A stretch of 64,000 nucleotides of DNA from Nostoc commune NIES-4072 (GCF_003113895.1 NZ_BDUD01000001.1:434001-498000), one strand, 5' to 3'; positions 27,082 to 35,288 are shown, counted from the stretch's first letter. Translations and numbers: made by a program. Notes: generated from the letters alone by a model not told the origin.

Positions 27082-28033
27082 AATCCGGCGCTCCGGGAAA
27101 TAAGCTTTCAAAAAACTCAACTACGGGTTCAATTTTCCTTGAGTATTCTTGGGATGCACGATACTTGATTGACTGAGATAGCTGGATTAGGCGATTATTT
27201 TCAGGAAGTCCAAACACATACTCAATTCCAGTTTGAGATTCACACCATGCCATAATCTCTTCTCTAGAATATGCACTATCTCCTCGAATAGTAATTTTTA
27301 CATTATTCCATCGCAAGCGTATTATTTTTATGACTCGTTGTAATTCTTCTAATCCCCATGCTGCCGGGTCTAAGTTAGATGCACGAAGTTTTGCGGCTAG
27401 TATTTGTTTACCGCAGAAAATATAAAGTGGAGCATAACAATATCCTTTATAATAAGGATTAAAAAATGTTTCTTCTTGCAAACCATGTACTAAATTATCC
27501 GTAACATCTAAATCCACGATTATCTGCCGTGGTGGCTTTTGATAGGATTCTAAAAATAGCTCAACTAATAGTGTTTCTATCGCTGATGAATCATATTCAA
27601 TACGGTGATACCGACTATTTTCTTTTGAAGTTACCTCTTCTGGACAATGTTCGAGACGATTTAAGGTACTTTTTCCTGCCAAATTAAATGATTCTCGCTT
27701 TGAATTAATCACTTTTCCAACTGTCAGCGCAAATATTGGGTCGTGACGTAGAGTTTCATGGTCATTTATATCTTCATAACCCATGATTAAGCCATATATC
27801 CTTTGTGCAATTAAGCTGTGAACTGGATGTAAAACTTTATTTGGCTCTCGGTAATCTTTGAAACATGCTGCCAGCCGTGATGTTATTTCTCTTTTTCTGT
27901 CTAGTTCCGCAATTAGTATTAATCCTGCATCAGATGTTACAGGCTCACCCTTGAAATTAACTACAACTGGACGTGACTCTACTTGTCCAAATACGAACTG
28001 TTCCGGTATACAATGATTTTTATTTGGGGTCAT
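27082..28033 (-). pseudogene. IS1380 family transposase, 5' half
   Basis: Encodes the first 317 residues of an IS1380-type DDE transposase: VTSDAGLILIAELDRKREITSRLA near the start, QIIVDLDVTDNLVHGLQEETFFNPYYKGYCYAPLYIFCG with the first catalytic Asp, and ITIRGDSAYSREEIMAWCE with the second. The frame is cut at LFPGAPD by the right end of Tn3 copy 1, after which it reads 19 foreign residues. The 3' half is at 34672-35211. The 16-base terminal inverted repeat of the IS ends at 28117. Confidence 0.92.
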
Positions 28034-28036
28034 GCT

Positions 28037-28186
28037 TTAAACTGCTGGAATTGTTTTGCAATATACATTTTGGCAGTTTTTGACCCCTATTTCTTCAAAC
28101 TTCGTGAGAAATCCGGGTAATGCTTGGTCTAAAAGTGCGTGAGACTGATTGAGTAGTTGGAGTAGTTGTTGCAGTTGTTGGGTCAT
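28037..28186 (-). CDS. Small Gln/Leu-rich ORF fused to the IS1380 end
   Basis: A 49-codon frame starting at ATG 28186: MTQQLQQLLQLLNQSHALLDQAL, then about 26 residues translated from the IS1380 end. The first part has a heptad pattern that could form a coiled coil. Codons after position 23 lie inside the IS, so the plasmid gene was probably truncated by the IS insertion. It follows the two minus-strand genes upstream (76-base gap). Real expression is uncertain. Confidence 0.35.
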   Translation of the reverse strand: MTQQLQQLLQLLNQSHALLDQALPGFLTKFEEIGVKNCQNVYCKTIPAV

Positions 28187-28262
28187 GGTGCAAGCTCACT
28201 AAATATTTTTTCTAGTAGCCAGTTCGTGAAGTCGAGGGGAGATAGCAGAATGTTGATCGCTC

Positions 28263-28880
28263 TTACACGATTAGCTTTTTTCCCAGTTCGCCCAAAATAG
28301 AATCAATCTCTTGGGTCAAGTCGGTATCGTCTGGCGTAACTTCTGGCTTTTGCTGTGCAAGGACAGCCAAGCCGCGAATCGCTCCCAAATATCCCTGCTT
28401 TTGGTTTTGCCAGTGCTGATTAATTCCCTCTGCTAATTCGGCATCTCTCACAGCCAAGTTATTTAGAATCAGTTGGTTTTTGACTTGGGCGATCGCGTCC
28501 ACCAATTCAATCTCTTGCCCTGCCTGTTTCGCTAATTGGTCAATTAGGGTGAGTTGAGCATTGGGTATTGGGGATTGGGTAGCAGATGTTAGATGTTGCT
28601 GCTGTTGGGGCACAGAGAGAGTGCTTTGTGGCTGTTCTGTTGCTGGTTCAATCTCTTGCTGTGGAGAAATTTCGGGTAACTCTAGGGTGTTTTTTGGCTG
28701 GAAGTGTGAAGCGATCGCTTCTAAATCCGCTTCTGAAACTGCCTTTAAAGTATCGAAATCTTCAGGGCGAACATGGCTTAAAGCTAGTCTCAGTCCTTGC
28801 TCTGTGGTCATGTATTTTAGGCAAGCATCATGAATGCTGATTGTGTCTGCCGTTGCAGTAACCTTTTTTCGTGTTGCCAT
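28263..28880 (-). CDS. Plasmid hypothetical protein, 205 aa
   Basis: Begins MATRKKVTATADTISIHDACLKYMTTEQGLRLALSHVRPEDFDTL, has a Gln/Pro/Thr-rich linker (about residues 70-105), and ends in a helical domain (AKQAGQEIELVDAIAQVKNQLILNNLAVRDAELAEGINQHWQNQKQGYLGAIRGLAVLAQQ). No family recognised. It begins three bases after the stop of the HTH protein gene, so the two form an operon, divergent from the small-gene operon at 29467. A role in plasmid segregation or copy control alongside the HTH protein is a guess. Confidence 0.7.
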   Translation of the reverse strand: MATRKKVTATADTISIHDACLKYMTTEQGLRLALSHVRPEDFDTLKAVSEADLEAIASHFQPKNTLELPEISPQQEIEPATEQPQSTLSVPQQQQHLTSATQSPIPNAQLTLIDQLAKQAGQEIELVDAIAQVKNQLILNNLAVRDAELAEGINQHWQNQKQGYLGAIRGLAVLAQQKPEVTPDDTDLTQEIDSILGELGKKLIV

Positions 28881-28883
28881 GAT

Positions 28884-29252
28884 TTACGCTCCCTTTTGGA
28901 TTTTTTGGATTTGCCCGAATGCTTGCTGATAGCGATATCTAGAAAAATCATTCGGGTTTTTGGCGATATAGCCTTTGACTCGTTCTGACCGTCGTAGCTG
29001 TGCCATGAGACGACCTACACGGCTCAAAACCCATGCTTGATAGGGTGATAAGGGTGATTCCCGGTCGTAACTGCCATCGTGGTTTTTGGGGTAAGCATCT
29101 CTGAAACTGGGAATTCTCCAGAAGGCTAAATTTTCCCAAGTGACCAAGGTCGAACGGCTAACACCCAAGACCTCAGCTAAATATGTCTTGGTAGATGGAA
29201 AATCAAGAAATGAGTCTAAGTCTGTAGAATGTTTGCTCCGTCTAGGTTTCAT
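28884..29252 (-). CDS. Putative HTH DNA-binding plasmid protein
   Basis: A 122-residue basic protein. Residues about 20-42, TKTYLAEVLGVSRSTLVTWENL, fit a helix-turn-helix of the Xre/MerR-like kind; the remainder (SPYQAWVLSRVGRLMAQLRRSERVKGYIAKNPNDFSRYRYQQAFGQIQKIQ) is Arg/Gln rich. An upstream TTG at 29282 is in frame, but the ATG at 29252 gives a natural start (MKPRRSKHSTDLDSFLDF). It is first in a two-gene leftward operon. Likely a regulator of the divergent promoter region or a partition-site binder; neither is proven. Confidence 0.65.
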   Translation of the reverse strand: MKPRRSKHSTDLDSFLDFPSTKTYLAEVLGVSRSTLVTWENLAFWRIPSFRDAYPKNHDGSYDRESPLSPYQAWVLSRVGRLMAQLRRSERVKGYIAKNPNDFSRYRYQQAFGQIQKIQKGA

Positions 29253-29466
29253 GGGTTGACTACAGTAATCAATGTGAATCAATGGTTAATTGGCTATCAA
29301 TCGATAGAGTAAGCAGCAAAATGTAACGTCTAATCGCTAAACCCCTTGCTGTGTAAGTCACTGGGGTACTCGTAGGACGCTAATTATTGGCTTGTTGTTG
29401 ATCGATTAGCTATGGTGTTACTATAGCATAGTCCACATAAATAGCATATTCATAATATTAAGCATA
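29253..29466. promoter_or_regulatory. Divergent promoter region of the plasmid
   Basis: 214 bases between the leftward HTH operon and the rightward small-gene operon. Contains AATCGATAG / GATCGATTAGCTATGG half-repeats and an AT-rich stretch with CATATTCATAATATTAAGCA just before the start at 29467. Two candidate DNA-binding proteins flank it, so operators or a centromere-like site are plausible. Confidence 0.4.
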
Positions 29467-29697
29467 ATGACTATGTTTAAGCTCAGTGACATAATTAGGT
29501 TATTGAGCGGGTTTTTTAATGTGTCAGAACAAAAGCAAGTTGCTTACAGAATGTTTATGTCTGAATCTTTGAGAGCGAAATTTAAATCTCTCTGCGCTCT
29601 CAAGCAGCTCAGTATGAATGAGGTTTTGGTTGAATTGGTAGAAAACTGGATCAAGGAATCTGAAAGCAAATCAGATAGAGACAAAGGGGCTGCATGA
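29467..29697 (+). CDS. Ribbon-helix-helix plasmid protein
   Basis: A 76-residue protein whose second half, KQVAYRMFMSESLRAKFKSLCALKQLSMNEVLVELVENWIKE, follows the ribbon-helix-helix pattern: a strand, a helix with basic residues, then a turn and a helix. Such proteins are plasmid repressors (CopG) or centromere-binding partition proteins (ParG type). No ParA ATPase is encoded on this plasmid, which favours copy control. It opens a chain of four genes that overlap by start-stop contacts (ATGA at 29694). Confidence 0.65.
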   Translation: MTMFKLSDIIRLLSGFFNVSEQKQVAYRMFMSESLRAKFKSLCALKQLSMNEVLVELVENWIKESESKSDRDKGAA

Positions 29698-29894
29698 CCG
29701 AGAATGACAATATAAAACGCTCTAAAGGTAAATTTGACCCAGTTACAGAAACTAGAGATTGGTCTATGGCTGCAACTGAGGATCATTGCAAGCGAATTGC
29801 TAGAAATACAGGTAAACGACTAATCGAAATCATCGATATAGAAGACGACATTTTGCCAATAGTTTGTATTTTTGAGGATTACAAAGATGAGTGA
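29694..29894 (+). CDS. Small acidic plasmid protein, 66 aa
   Basis: MTENDNIKRSKGKFDPVTETRDWSMAATEDHCKRIARNTGKRLIEIIDIEDDILPIVCIFEDYKDE. No recognised family. The ATG overlaps the stop of the ribbon-helix-helix gene by four bases (ATGA), so it is translationally coupled. Its own last codons overlap the next gene by eight bases. Confidence 0.6.
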   Translation: MTENDNIKRSKGKFDPVTETRDWSMAATEDHCKRIARNTGKRLIEIIDIEDDILPIVCIFEDYKDE

Positions 29895-30129
29895 GACAGC
29901 AACACTAATACCACTAAATGCATTTATCCCAGTCTTTGGAGCCATCAGCGATCGTAACTGGGCACAATTCAAGGTACTTGAAAGAGAGTTCGCTGATAAT
30001 CATGGCGTGGAAACTTGGGCGGATGTTTTAAACTTCCGCATCATGCCTGCGCTGGAACCTGAAGCTAAAACATGGTTGCTAGTCCAAAGATGTAGCCAGG
30101 GTATTAAATCGGTAAAAAAGATTTCGTGA
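29887..30129 (+). CDS. Small plasmid protein, 80 aa
   Basis: Starts at ATG 29887 (MSETATLIPLNAFIPVFGAISDRNWAQF), inside the end of the previous gene. Contains FGAISDRNWAQFKVLEREFADNHGVETWADVLNFRIMPALEP, rich in Trp and Phe, suggesting a compact folded protein. Family unknown. Followed by a four-base overlap (GTGA) with the next frame. Confidence 0.6.
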   Translation: MSETATLIPLNAFIPVFGAISDRNWAQFKVLEREFADNHGVETWADVLNFRIMPALEPEAKTWLLVQRCSQGIKSVKKIS

Positions 30130-30296
30130 TATTGGCGATCGCTCAACTTCTTACTGTCCAGTCTCAACATACAGAAATACTCAATAGCCACACTCAAATA
30201 CTCAATAACCACACTGCTGATCTCTCCCAACTTAAATCAGATGTCGGTGAAATTTTGCGGATACTGCGCGATCGCAATGGGGGGAGTAGCTTATGA
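30126..30296 (+). CDS. Small coiled-coil plasmid protein, 56 aa
   Basis: A GTG-initiated frame coupled to the previous gene through GTGA at 30126-30129. The product, AIAQLLTVQSQHTEILNSHTQ and ILNNHTADLSQLKSDVGEILRILRDRN, contains three tandem HTxILN/HTADL units of about seven to eight residues and should form a coiled coil. The tight four-base overlap and regular heptads argue that it is real. It ends at the start of the palindrome-rich region. Function unknown. Confidence 0.55.
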   Translation: MILAIAQLLTVQSQHTEILNSHTQILNNHTADLSQLKSDVGEILRILRDRNGGSSL

Positions 30297-30660
30297 AAAA
30301 TTTTTCATGGGGTCAAGTGAAGGCGATCGCAAAAATTAACAGAATTTTCTTGGTAGATTCTTCCAGACACTAAATGACCGCATAGCGCCTATTAGGTAAA
30401 AAATCGTATATGTAAAAATCTTACACAAACACATCGCATAGACAAAAAACCCTACACCGTAAGACTTTGCGATCGGTTTAGATTACAATCAAGGCAGCTT
30501 TTTGTATAAAAAAGTCAAAAAAAAGTTCCACCGCCGAAGCAGCAGAACGAAAAAAACTTAATTCCATGATATCTGGGATATCTGGGGTTCCTGAAAAATT
30601 TTTCAGGAAGTCGATTAAAAATTTTCTTCGGTGGTGGGTTTTTCAGAAACGATAAAAACC
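30294..30660. other. Palindrome-rich region, candidate plasmid origin or rep-control leader
   Basis: The 14-base palindrome TGAAAAATTTTTCA occurs at 30294-30307 and again at 30592-30605, where it extends to a 22-base perfect palindrome (30588-30609). Just before the second lies a tandem repeat GATATCTGG GATATCTGG (30568-30585). A wider stem pairs CCACCGCCGAAG (30528-30539) with CTTCGGTGGTGG (30626-30637), followed by TTTTT. It precedes the CyRepA1 operon, so it may be the origin, an antisense-controlled leader, or both. Confidence 0.55.
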
Positions 30661-30661
30661 C

Positions 30662-30868
30662 ATGAAAAAACCCCTCAACAATTTTGAAAGAAAACAGAGG
30701 TTCGTAAGACTCATTCTACAGCAAAGTTCTACTACAACACAATTAGTAAAGCAAAGCCGATGCAATAGTCTCACAGACTCTCTAAGCATTCTCGAAAACT
30801 CAGGTTACACAGGCGATTTAGCGATTTTCGTCTTGGCTAATCTCCAAAGTTTGGAGGTGGAAGCGTGA
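30662..30868 (+). CDS. Small plasmid protein upstream of rep, 68 aa
   Basis: MKKPLNNFERKQRFVRLILQQSSTTTQLVKQSRC, then SLTDSLSILENSGYTGDLAIFVLANLQSLEVEA. Basic N-terminus, no recognised family. First gene of a three-gene operon: its stop overlaps the next gene's GTG by four bases. Begins right after the palindrome-rich region, so its expression and that of rep are probably controlled there. Confidence 0.6.
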   Translation: MKKPLNNFERKQRFVRLILQQSSTTTQLVKQSRCNSLTDSLSILENSGYTGDLAIFVLANLQSLEVEA

Positions 30869-31143
30869 GAGAAAATTGTCAATTTTGCAACGGCGAATTT
30901 CGATTAAACGTTGTCGCTTGTCGGCGAACGAGAACCAAATATCTAAGGGCTGGTTGCTGTGATGGCGCGTTGCGTCCTTGCCCTGAACCGGCTGAGTTAT
31001 TGCGATCGGCCAAGCTCACTCAAGATGAGCGCGATTACTTACAGCGAATAGCCAAGCTTGATTGGTTTAGCGGTCGAGTTGCCACTGTTCTTTTGCGAAT
31101 CGAAGCCAAGGTTAAGGCATCGATGGGGGTGGCAAATGCTTAG
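30865..31143 (+). CDS. Small Cys-containing plasmid protein, 92 aa
   Basis: GTG start within GTGA. The N-terminus has CQFCNGEF and later CRRTRTKYLRAGCCDGALRPC, several cysteines that could bind zinc. The C-terminal half is helical (AELLRSAKLTQDERDYLQRIAKLDWFSGRVATVLLRIEAKV). Family unknown. It overlaps the rep gene by eight bases, implying coupled translation of the three-gene unit. Confidence 0.6.
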   Translation: MRENCQFCNGEFRLNVVACRRTRTKYLRAGCCDGALRPCPEPAELLRSAKLTQDERDYLQRIAKLDWFSGRVATVLLRIEAKVKASMGVANA

Positions 31144-34100
31144 TAGTCGCCCAATCCCCACCAACAAAAATAATTCTTGTCCCATTTGCGAAAACATAAC
31201 AGGAGCTTGTCGAGTTTTTGCAGATAATACAGTTTTCTGTCATGGGCTAGCAGATACCCGAAAAGGCGAAAAAGCTAATGGCTATGTATGTGTAAAACCT
31301 AGCAATGGACATACAGCCACATTCAAACCTGATAATTCTCAGGAATGGACAGAAGAACGGCGGCGCGAGTGGGAGCAGCGCAAAGCTTATCTACACCAGC
31401 AGGCCCAAGAGCAACATCAGCAGAAGCGAGAAAGAGCATTAAGCAATTGCGATCGACATAAGCTTTACTCGGAAATTTTAGACGGTCTGCCACAGGATGA
31501 AAAATTAATTGCTGAGTTACAGCAAAGAGGTTTCACCCCAGAAGAAATTGCCAATTGTGGATTTAAATCCGTCACCAAATATCAAGAGCTACCAAGGCAG
31601 TTTGATAAACGTCTACCAGGGGTTACAGAGTCCGGCAACAAGCTAATTGTTAGCGGTGATGGTTACTTGTGCCCAATTAGAGATTTTGAAGGGCGTATCG
31701 TAGCGTTACAGCTGCGGCTGTACAATCCTGGCGATGGTGGGCGCTACAGATGGGTAAGCAGTCCAGAGCAAACACTACCTCTTTTAATCGGAGACAGCTT
31801 AGAGAATCCTTTGGCTGTATTTCATCCTGCCAAGCCAGAAGGAATTGCCCTTGTAGAGGGTACAGGCGCGAAACCATTCTTAACTAGCAGCCGATTTAAT
31901 CTATTGACCATCGGCGCGGCTGGTGGTCAGTTTGCTGTCAGCCCCAATCTTTTGAAAGATTGCCTTGATAGGGCATTAGCTGAAACTGGAGGAGAGAAAA
32001 AACTTGATATATTTGCCGATGCTGGAGACGTACAAAATCGGCAAGTAGTCAGCCGATGGAAAGCTGTTACTGAATTATTGAGTAATTTTGGATGGGATTT
32101 TCAGTTTGGATGGTGGGGTCAATTCACAAAAAATGATAGCGATATCGATGAGCTTGCCCCCACTGAATACTCAAAAATACAGTACATTTCTGCCAAAGAA
32201 TTCTTTGCGATCGCTGACAAAGAACTAAAAATAATTGAGCAGCAAAAACAGACAGCAGATAAAGCTAAAGAGAAGCGCGATGAAATAGAACAGCTTGCAA
32301 GTATCCGCCGGCAACTAACTCATATTACAGAGATACCTTACCGTGTGGTGAACGTGCCACACATGGGAGAAGTTCTAAAAGATTTGATTGAACCGGGGAC
32401 AGTTAACATAATTATCTCTGACACAGGCACGGGTAAAACTGAAAGTGTAAAACCGTTCGCTGAAAAGAGTGAAGCATTCTATAGCTGGCATAATCGGCGT
32501 TCACTTGGCCGCAAGATGAGCAGTGAGCTAGGACTGAATTACAAAGACGATATTAGCGGTAATGGGCAAAAGAAAAAAGCTGCTTTTTGTGCCCCTAGTG
32601 CTTACCAGTTTGAACCTAAGAATTTGTCAAATGGTGGTACTCTCCTGTTTGATGAATGTGACCAAGTTTTTGATTTTATTTTTGGTTCACTCTGTAATAA
32701 AGATGGTATCCGCCCGTTAATCCTGGCAATACTTGAAGCACATTTTCAATCGGCGATCGCTGGCAATGGTATTGTGCTTTGCATGAGTGCTGACACTACC
32801 CAAAAAGAAATTGATTACATCAAAGCAGTTACCCCAGAAGGTACACCAGTAAGATTAATCATCAACAAATATCAGCCAAAAAGACCGGATATTAATCTAG
32901 ATACTTCTCCTTCCCCAGAAGGGTTATTAGATTTACTGGTTGAAAAATTGAAAGCAGGTATTAACTGTTTTGTTCTGGATGACATGAAAGATGGGGTTAA
33001 AGGTTGTAAGTCTATCGCTGAATATGTGCGTCAAGAATTAAAAGATATTCCTGACTTAACCCTTGAGATTCACTCTGACTCAATGGACGATCCTAATGTA
33101 CAGGAGTTCGTACAATCGGCTGATAAAAAATCTGAGCAATATCGATTTGTTGTTACCAGTCCTTCGATTATTTCAGGTCTTAGCCTGAAAAATCAGCGTT
33201 TTGTAAATGGTGTTTTTGCCTTCTGTAACGGCATTCTAGGCGATAGAGAGATTAAGCAGTTTCTCAATAGAGTTAGAGGCGCGGAAGACATTTATATGTG
33301 GATTGCTGAGGAAGGATACCCACCAAGAGGAGTTAACCCAGACTTGGTTACGCCGCAAGAAATTCATGATTATTATCAGCGAAATTATGGAGCTAACAGC
33401 AAACATATTCTCTCATTCAAACATGATTATGACCCAATGACACACGAGTGGACATCACCACACTTTGAACTGTTCGTGAAAAATCTTTCTTACAAACTCA
33501 TGACGATGAAGTATTTACGCCACTTCACTGTCGAGCATTTAAAAGAAATAGGCTATGGAATTATTGAACAGCAGTTTACCCCATCTAAAGGCACAAAAGA
33601 AATAGCAGATAAATTAAAAAATATCTGGGGAAGTATCGATTTAAAAGAGGCAGAAGCTATAGCAGCCGCTAGAATTTTGAGTGATGCTGAGATGGAGGCG
33701 ATACAGCATAGCGGTGAAGATATGCCCCCAGAATTAAAGCCAGCATATCTAAAAACTCGAATGCTCCAAATCTTTGGACAAGAGTTAATCGACGCTACGA
33801 CATTTACACACAATTCGGGTACTGAGCTATCAGGTTTTGCAGCAATGGCACTTAAAAATAAAGGTGGTCGCTATGGTCGCCACCTAGAGAATTTTTACTT
33901 GCTAAATCAAGATATTGGAGAAGCGATCGCCCGTGACTATGCAGCCGAAGCAAGGCAATTAAAAGTATCTGGTGAAAGATTCGCTGGTGATATTCGATGG
34001 AATGCCAGCAAGCGTAAAGCATGGGAATTCTTAGGACTACCAGAGTTTTTAAACCCTGATAAATGGTGGGAACCTAAAGACTTTGAACAGATGGGTAATA

Positions 34101-34441
34101 CAGCCAAAAAGTATAATCACCGTGTACGGGACACGTTAGGTTTAAAGGTTGAGAACATTACCAATGGTCAGATTTTTGGTGAACTTGTACATCAAATCGG
34201 GCTGGAGCTAGAAACCAAAAAAGCAGACGGACAGAAGTGGAAGTATCGCCGTATTAGTCTTGATAGCTGGAAGTTTGCCCAAATGTATCTAGCTCATAAG
34301 CAAGCGATAAAGCTAGCCAAAGAACCTTTAGTAGAAGTGGCAACAGTGCCAGAGATAGATTCAATAGTTTCAATGTTAATAGACTACTTACCCCGGATTT
34401 CTCACGAGCAAGAAAAAAACACTTGGGTTAGCCAGATTTAG
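31136..34441 (+). CDS. Plasmid replication protein, CyRepA1-like (primase/SF2 helicase fusion)
   Basis: Likely initiator and helicase of the integrated plasmid, 1101 residues from ATG 31136 (a TTG-initiated frame begins 26 codons earlier but overlaps the previous gene). Order: zinc-ribbon CPICENITGACRVF..FCHG at residues 15-37; a toprim-like DUF3854-type part (IALVEGTGAKPFL, LDIFADAGDVQ, about 225-300); a helicase with Walker A SDTGTGKTES near residue 425, Walker B LLFDECD near 503 and motif VI QFLNRVRGAEDIY near 710. This architecture matches the cyanobacterial CyRepA1 plasmid replication family as I recall it. The last ~16 residues (from RISHEQEK) are encoded by the IS1380 end, so the natural C-terminus has been replaced. 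Confidence 0.83.
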   Translation: MLSSRPIPTNKNNSCPICENITGACRVFADNTVFCHGLADTRKGEKANGYVCVKPSNGHTATFKPDNSQEWTEERRREWEQRKAYLHQQAQEQHQQKRERALSNCDRHKLYSEILDGLPQDEKLIAELQQRGFTPEEIANCGFKSVTKYQELPRQFDKRLPGVTESGNKLIVSGDGYLCPIRDFEGRIVALQLRLYNPGDGGRYRWVSSPEQTLPLLIGDSLENPLAVFHPAKPEGIALVEGTGAKPFLTSSRFNLLTIGAAGGQFAVSPNLLKDCLDRALAETGGEKKLDIFADAGDVQNRQVVSRWKAVTELLSNFGWDFQFGWWGQFTKNDSDIDELAPTEYSKIQYISAKEFFAIADKELKIIEQQKQTADKAKEKRDEIEQLASIRRQLTHITEIPYRVVNVPHMGEVLKDLIEPGTVNIIISDTGTGKTESVKPFAEKSEAFYSWHNRRSLGRKMSSELGLNYKDDISGNGQKKKAAFCAPSAYQFEPKNLSNGGTLLFDECDQVFDFIFGSLCNKDGIRPLILAILEAHFQSAIAGNGIVLCMSADTTQKEIDYIKAVTPEGTPVRLIINKYQPKRPDINLDTSPSPEGLLDLLVEKLKAGINCFVLDDMKDGVKGCKSIAEYVRQELKDIPDLTLEIHSDSMDDPNVQEFVQSADKKSEQYRFVVTSPSIISGLSLKNQRFVNGVFAFCNGILGDREIKQFLNRVRGAEDIYMWIAEEGYPPRGVNPDLVTPQEIHDYYQRNYGANSKHILSFKHDYDPMTHEWTSPHFELFVKNLSYKLMTMKYLRHFTVEHLKEIGYGIIEQQFTPSKGTKEIADKLKNIWGSIDLKEAEAIAAARILSDAEMEAIQHSGEDMPPELKPAYLKTRMLQIFGQELIDATTFTHNSGTELSGFAAMALKNKGGRYGRHLENFYLLNQDIGEAIARDYAAEARQLKVSGERFAGDIRWNASKRKAWEFLGLPEFLNPDKWWEPKDFEQMGNTAKKYNHRVRDTLGLKVENITNGQIFGELVHQIGLELETKKADGQKWKYRRISLDSWKFAQMYLAHKQAIKLAKEPLVEVATVPEIDSIVSMLIDYLPRISHEQEKNTWVSQI

Positions 34442-34671
34442 GATAACTTAATTAATACATTATCAAACTTCCACAGATTATGAGAAGTTCAAAGTAAAAA
34501 CCGAGCCTATTAAAGATAGATAAAATACATTTAAAATTCAAAAATACTGAAACACGAAAGAATTAGTAAGAAAAATTGATATGCCAATTTGTTGGGCTAA
34601 ATTAGGTAAATAACCCAAATAGTAGTCATTTAAAATCAGAATTAGCTATTACTTATGAATTCAACATGTCA
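34392..34671. mobile_element. IS1380 end with terminal inverted repeat
   Basis: CCCGGATTTCTCACGA at 34392-34407 is the exact complement of 28102-28117. The 280 bases to the transposase stop are AT-rich and non-coding apart from the last codons of the rep gene. Confidence 0.75.
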
Positions 34672-35211
34672 TTAACCGGGGTAAGGCAGTCGAGATAAAC
34701 ACTCATAAATTGTTGCAAAAATGTCCTTGTAAGGGCAAGCGCTACTTATTGCAATTAGAATTCGTCGCTGAAGAATAGTAATAACAGCCCCTAGCTTTAA
34801 TAATTTTGTGCGTATAGTACCAATCGTTACATTTTGGAATTCCGTATGGACTAAACATTTCTCTCGCATGGTATTCATTAAAATGTAAGCAATAGCTGCG
34901 AACCACAAGCGTAATTGGTTACCCTCAAATGTATGAGTACTTGTTCTATCACTTTGTAAATCTAATTTTTGTTCTTTGAGACGATTTTCCATATTGCCTC
35001 GCGGGCAATATTTTTGAGTATAAAGTTGCCCTGGAGGAATTTTATTAACAGGGAGCGAAGTCACTACAAAACGAGTATCGACTTCTTCATGGCTATAATC
35101 TACCTTGACGACAACACGACGACTACGGCTCCAACTGTCTAAGGTTTGATAATCAAGAGAACAATACCAAACTGAGTTATCAACACATGCTGCCGCATCT
35201 TTTTTTAAATC
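34672..35211 (-). pseudogene. IS1380 family transposase, 3' half
   Basis: Frame begins without a start at 35211 (DLKKDAAACVDNSVWYCSLDYQ), directly beside Tn3 copy 2, and runs to TAA at 34672. It contains the IS1380 C-terminal block KYCPRGNMENRLKEQKLDL and NQLRLWFAAIAYILMNTMRE, including the catalytic-Glu region. Joined to the half at 27082-28033 with one AATC it restores a 495-residue transposase, so the two are fragments of a single gene split by the Tn3-type element. Confidence 0.9.
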
Positions 35212-35288
35212 GGGGTAAAAGTAGCGAAGAGCTAATTTGCCGCCACATGACGGCTGAAAATCTTACCCAGATTAGGTTTCAGAAAAAA

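Larger units (their letters stand above)
27082..35211. mobile_element. Integrated small-plasmid backbone (8130 bp)
   Basis: Foreign DNA between the two Tn3-type copies. AATC occurs at both ends (27082-27085 and 35208-35211), the expected trace of the original target duplication on the donor. Removing one AATC and joining the ends gives a 1488-base uninterrupted IS1380 transposase frame. Without that IS (inverted ends CCCGGATTTCTCACGA at 34392 and 28117) about 6.27 kb of plasmid remains (28118-34391), carrying a CyRepA1-type Rep and about ten small genes. HIP1 sites are present, so the plasmid is of cyanobacterial origin. Confidence 0.85.

Noticed and set aside
28561..28840. Plus-strand frames opposite the 205-residue plasmid protein
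   Set aside because: They are antisense shadows of the minus-strand gene, which has the normal amino-acid composition and operon context.
34381..34392. Target duplication for the IS1380 element
   Set aside because: Bases flanking the two IS ends (ACTTAC at the left, TAATGC at the right) do not match, so no duplication could be shown; an adjacent deletion is possible.
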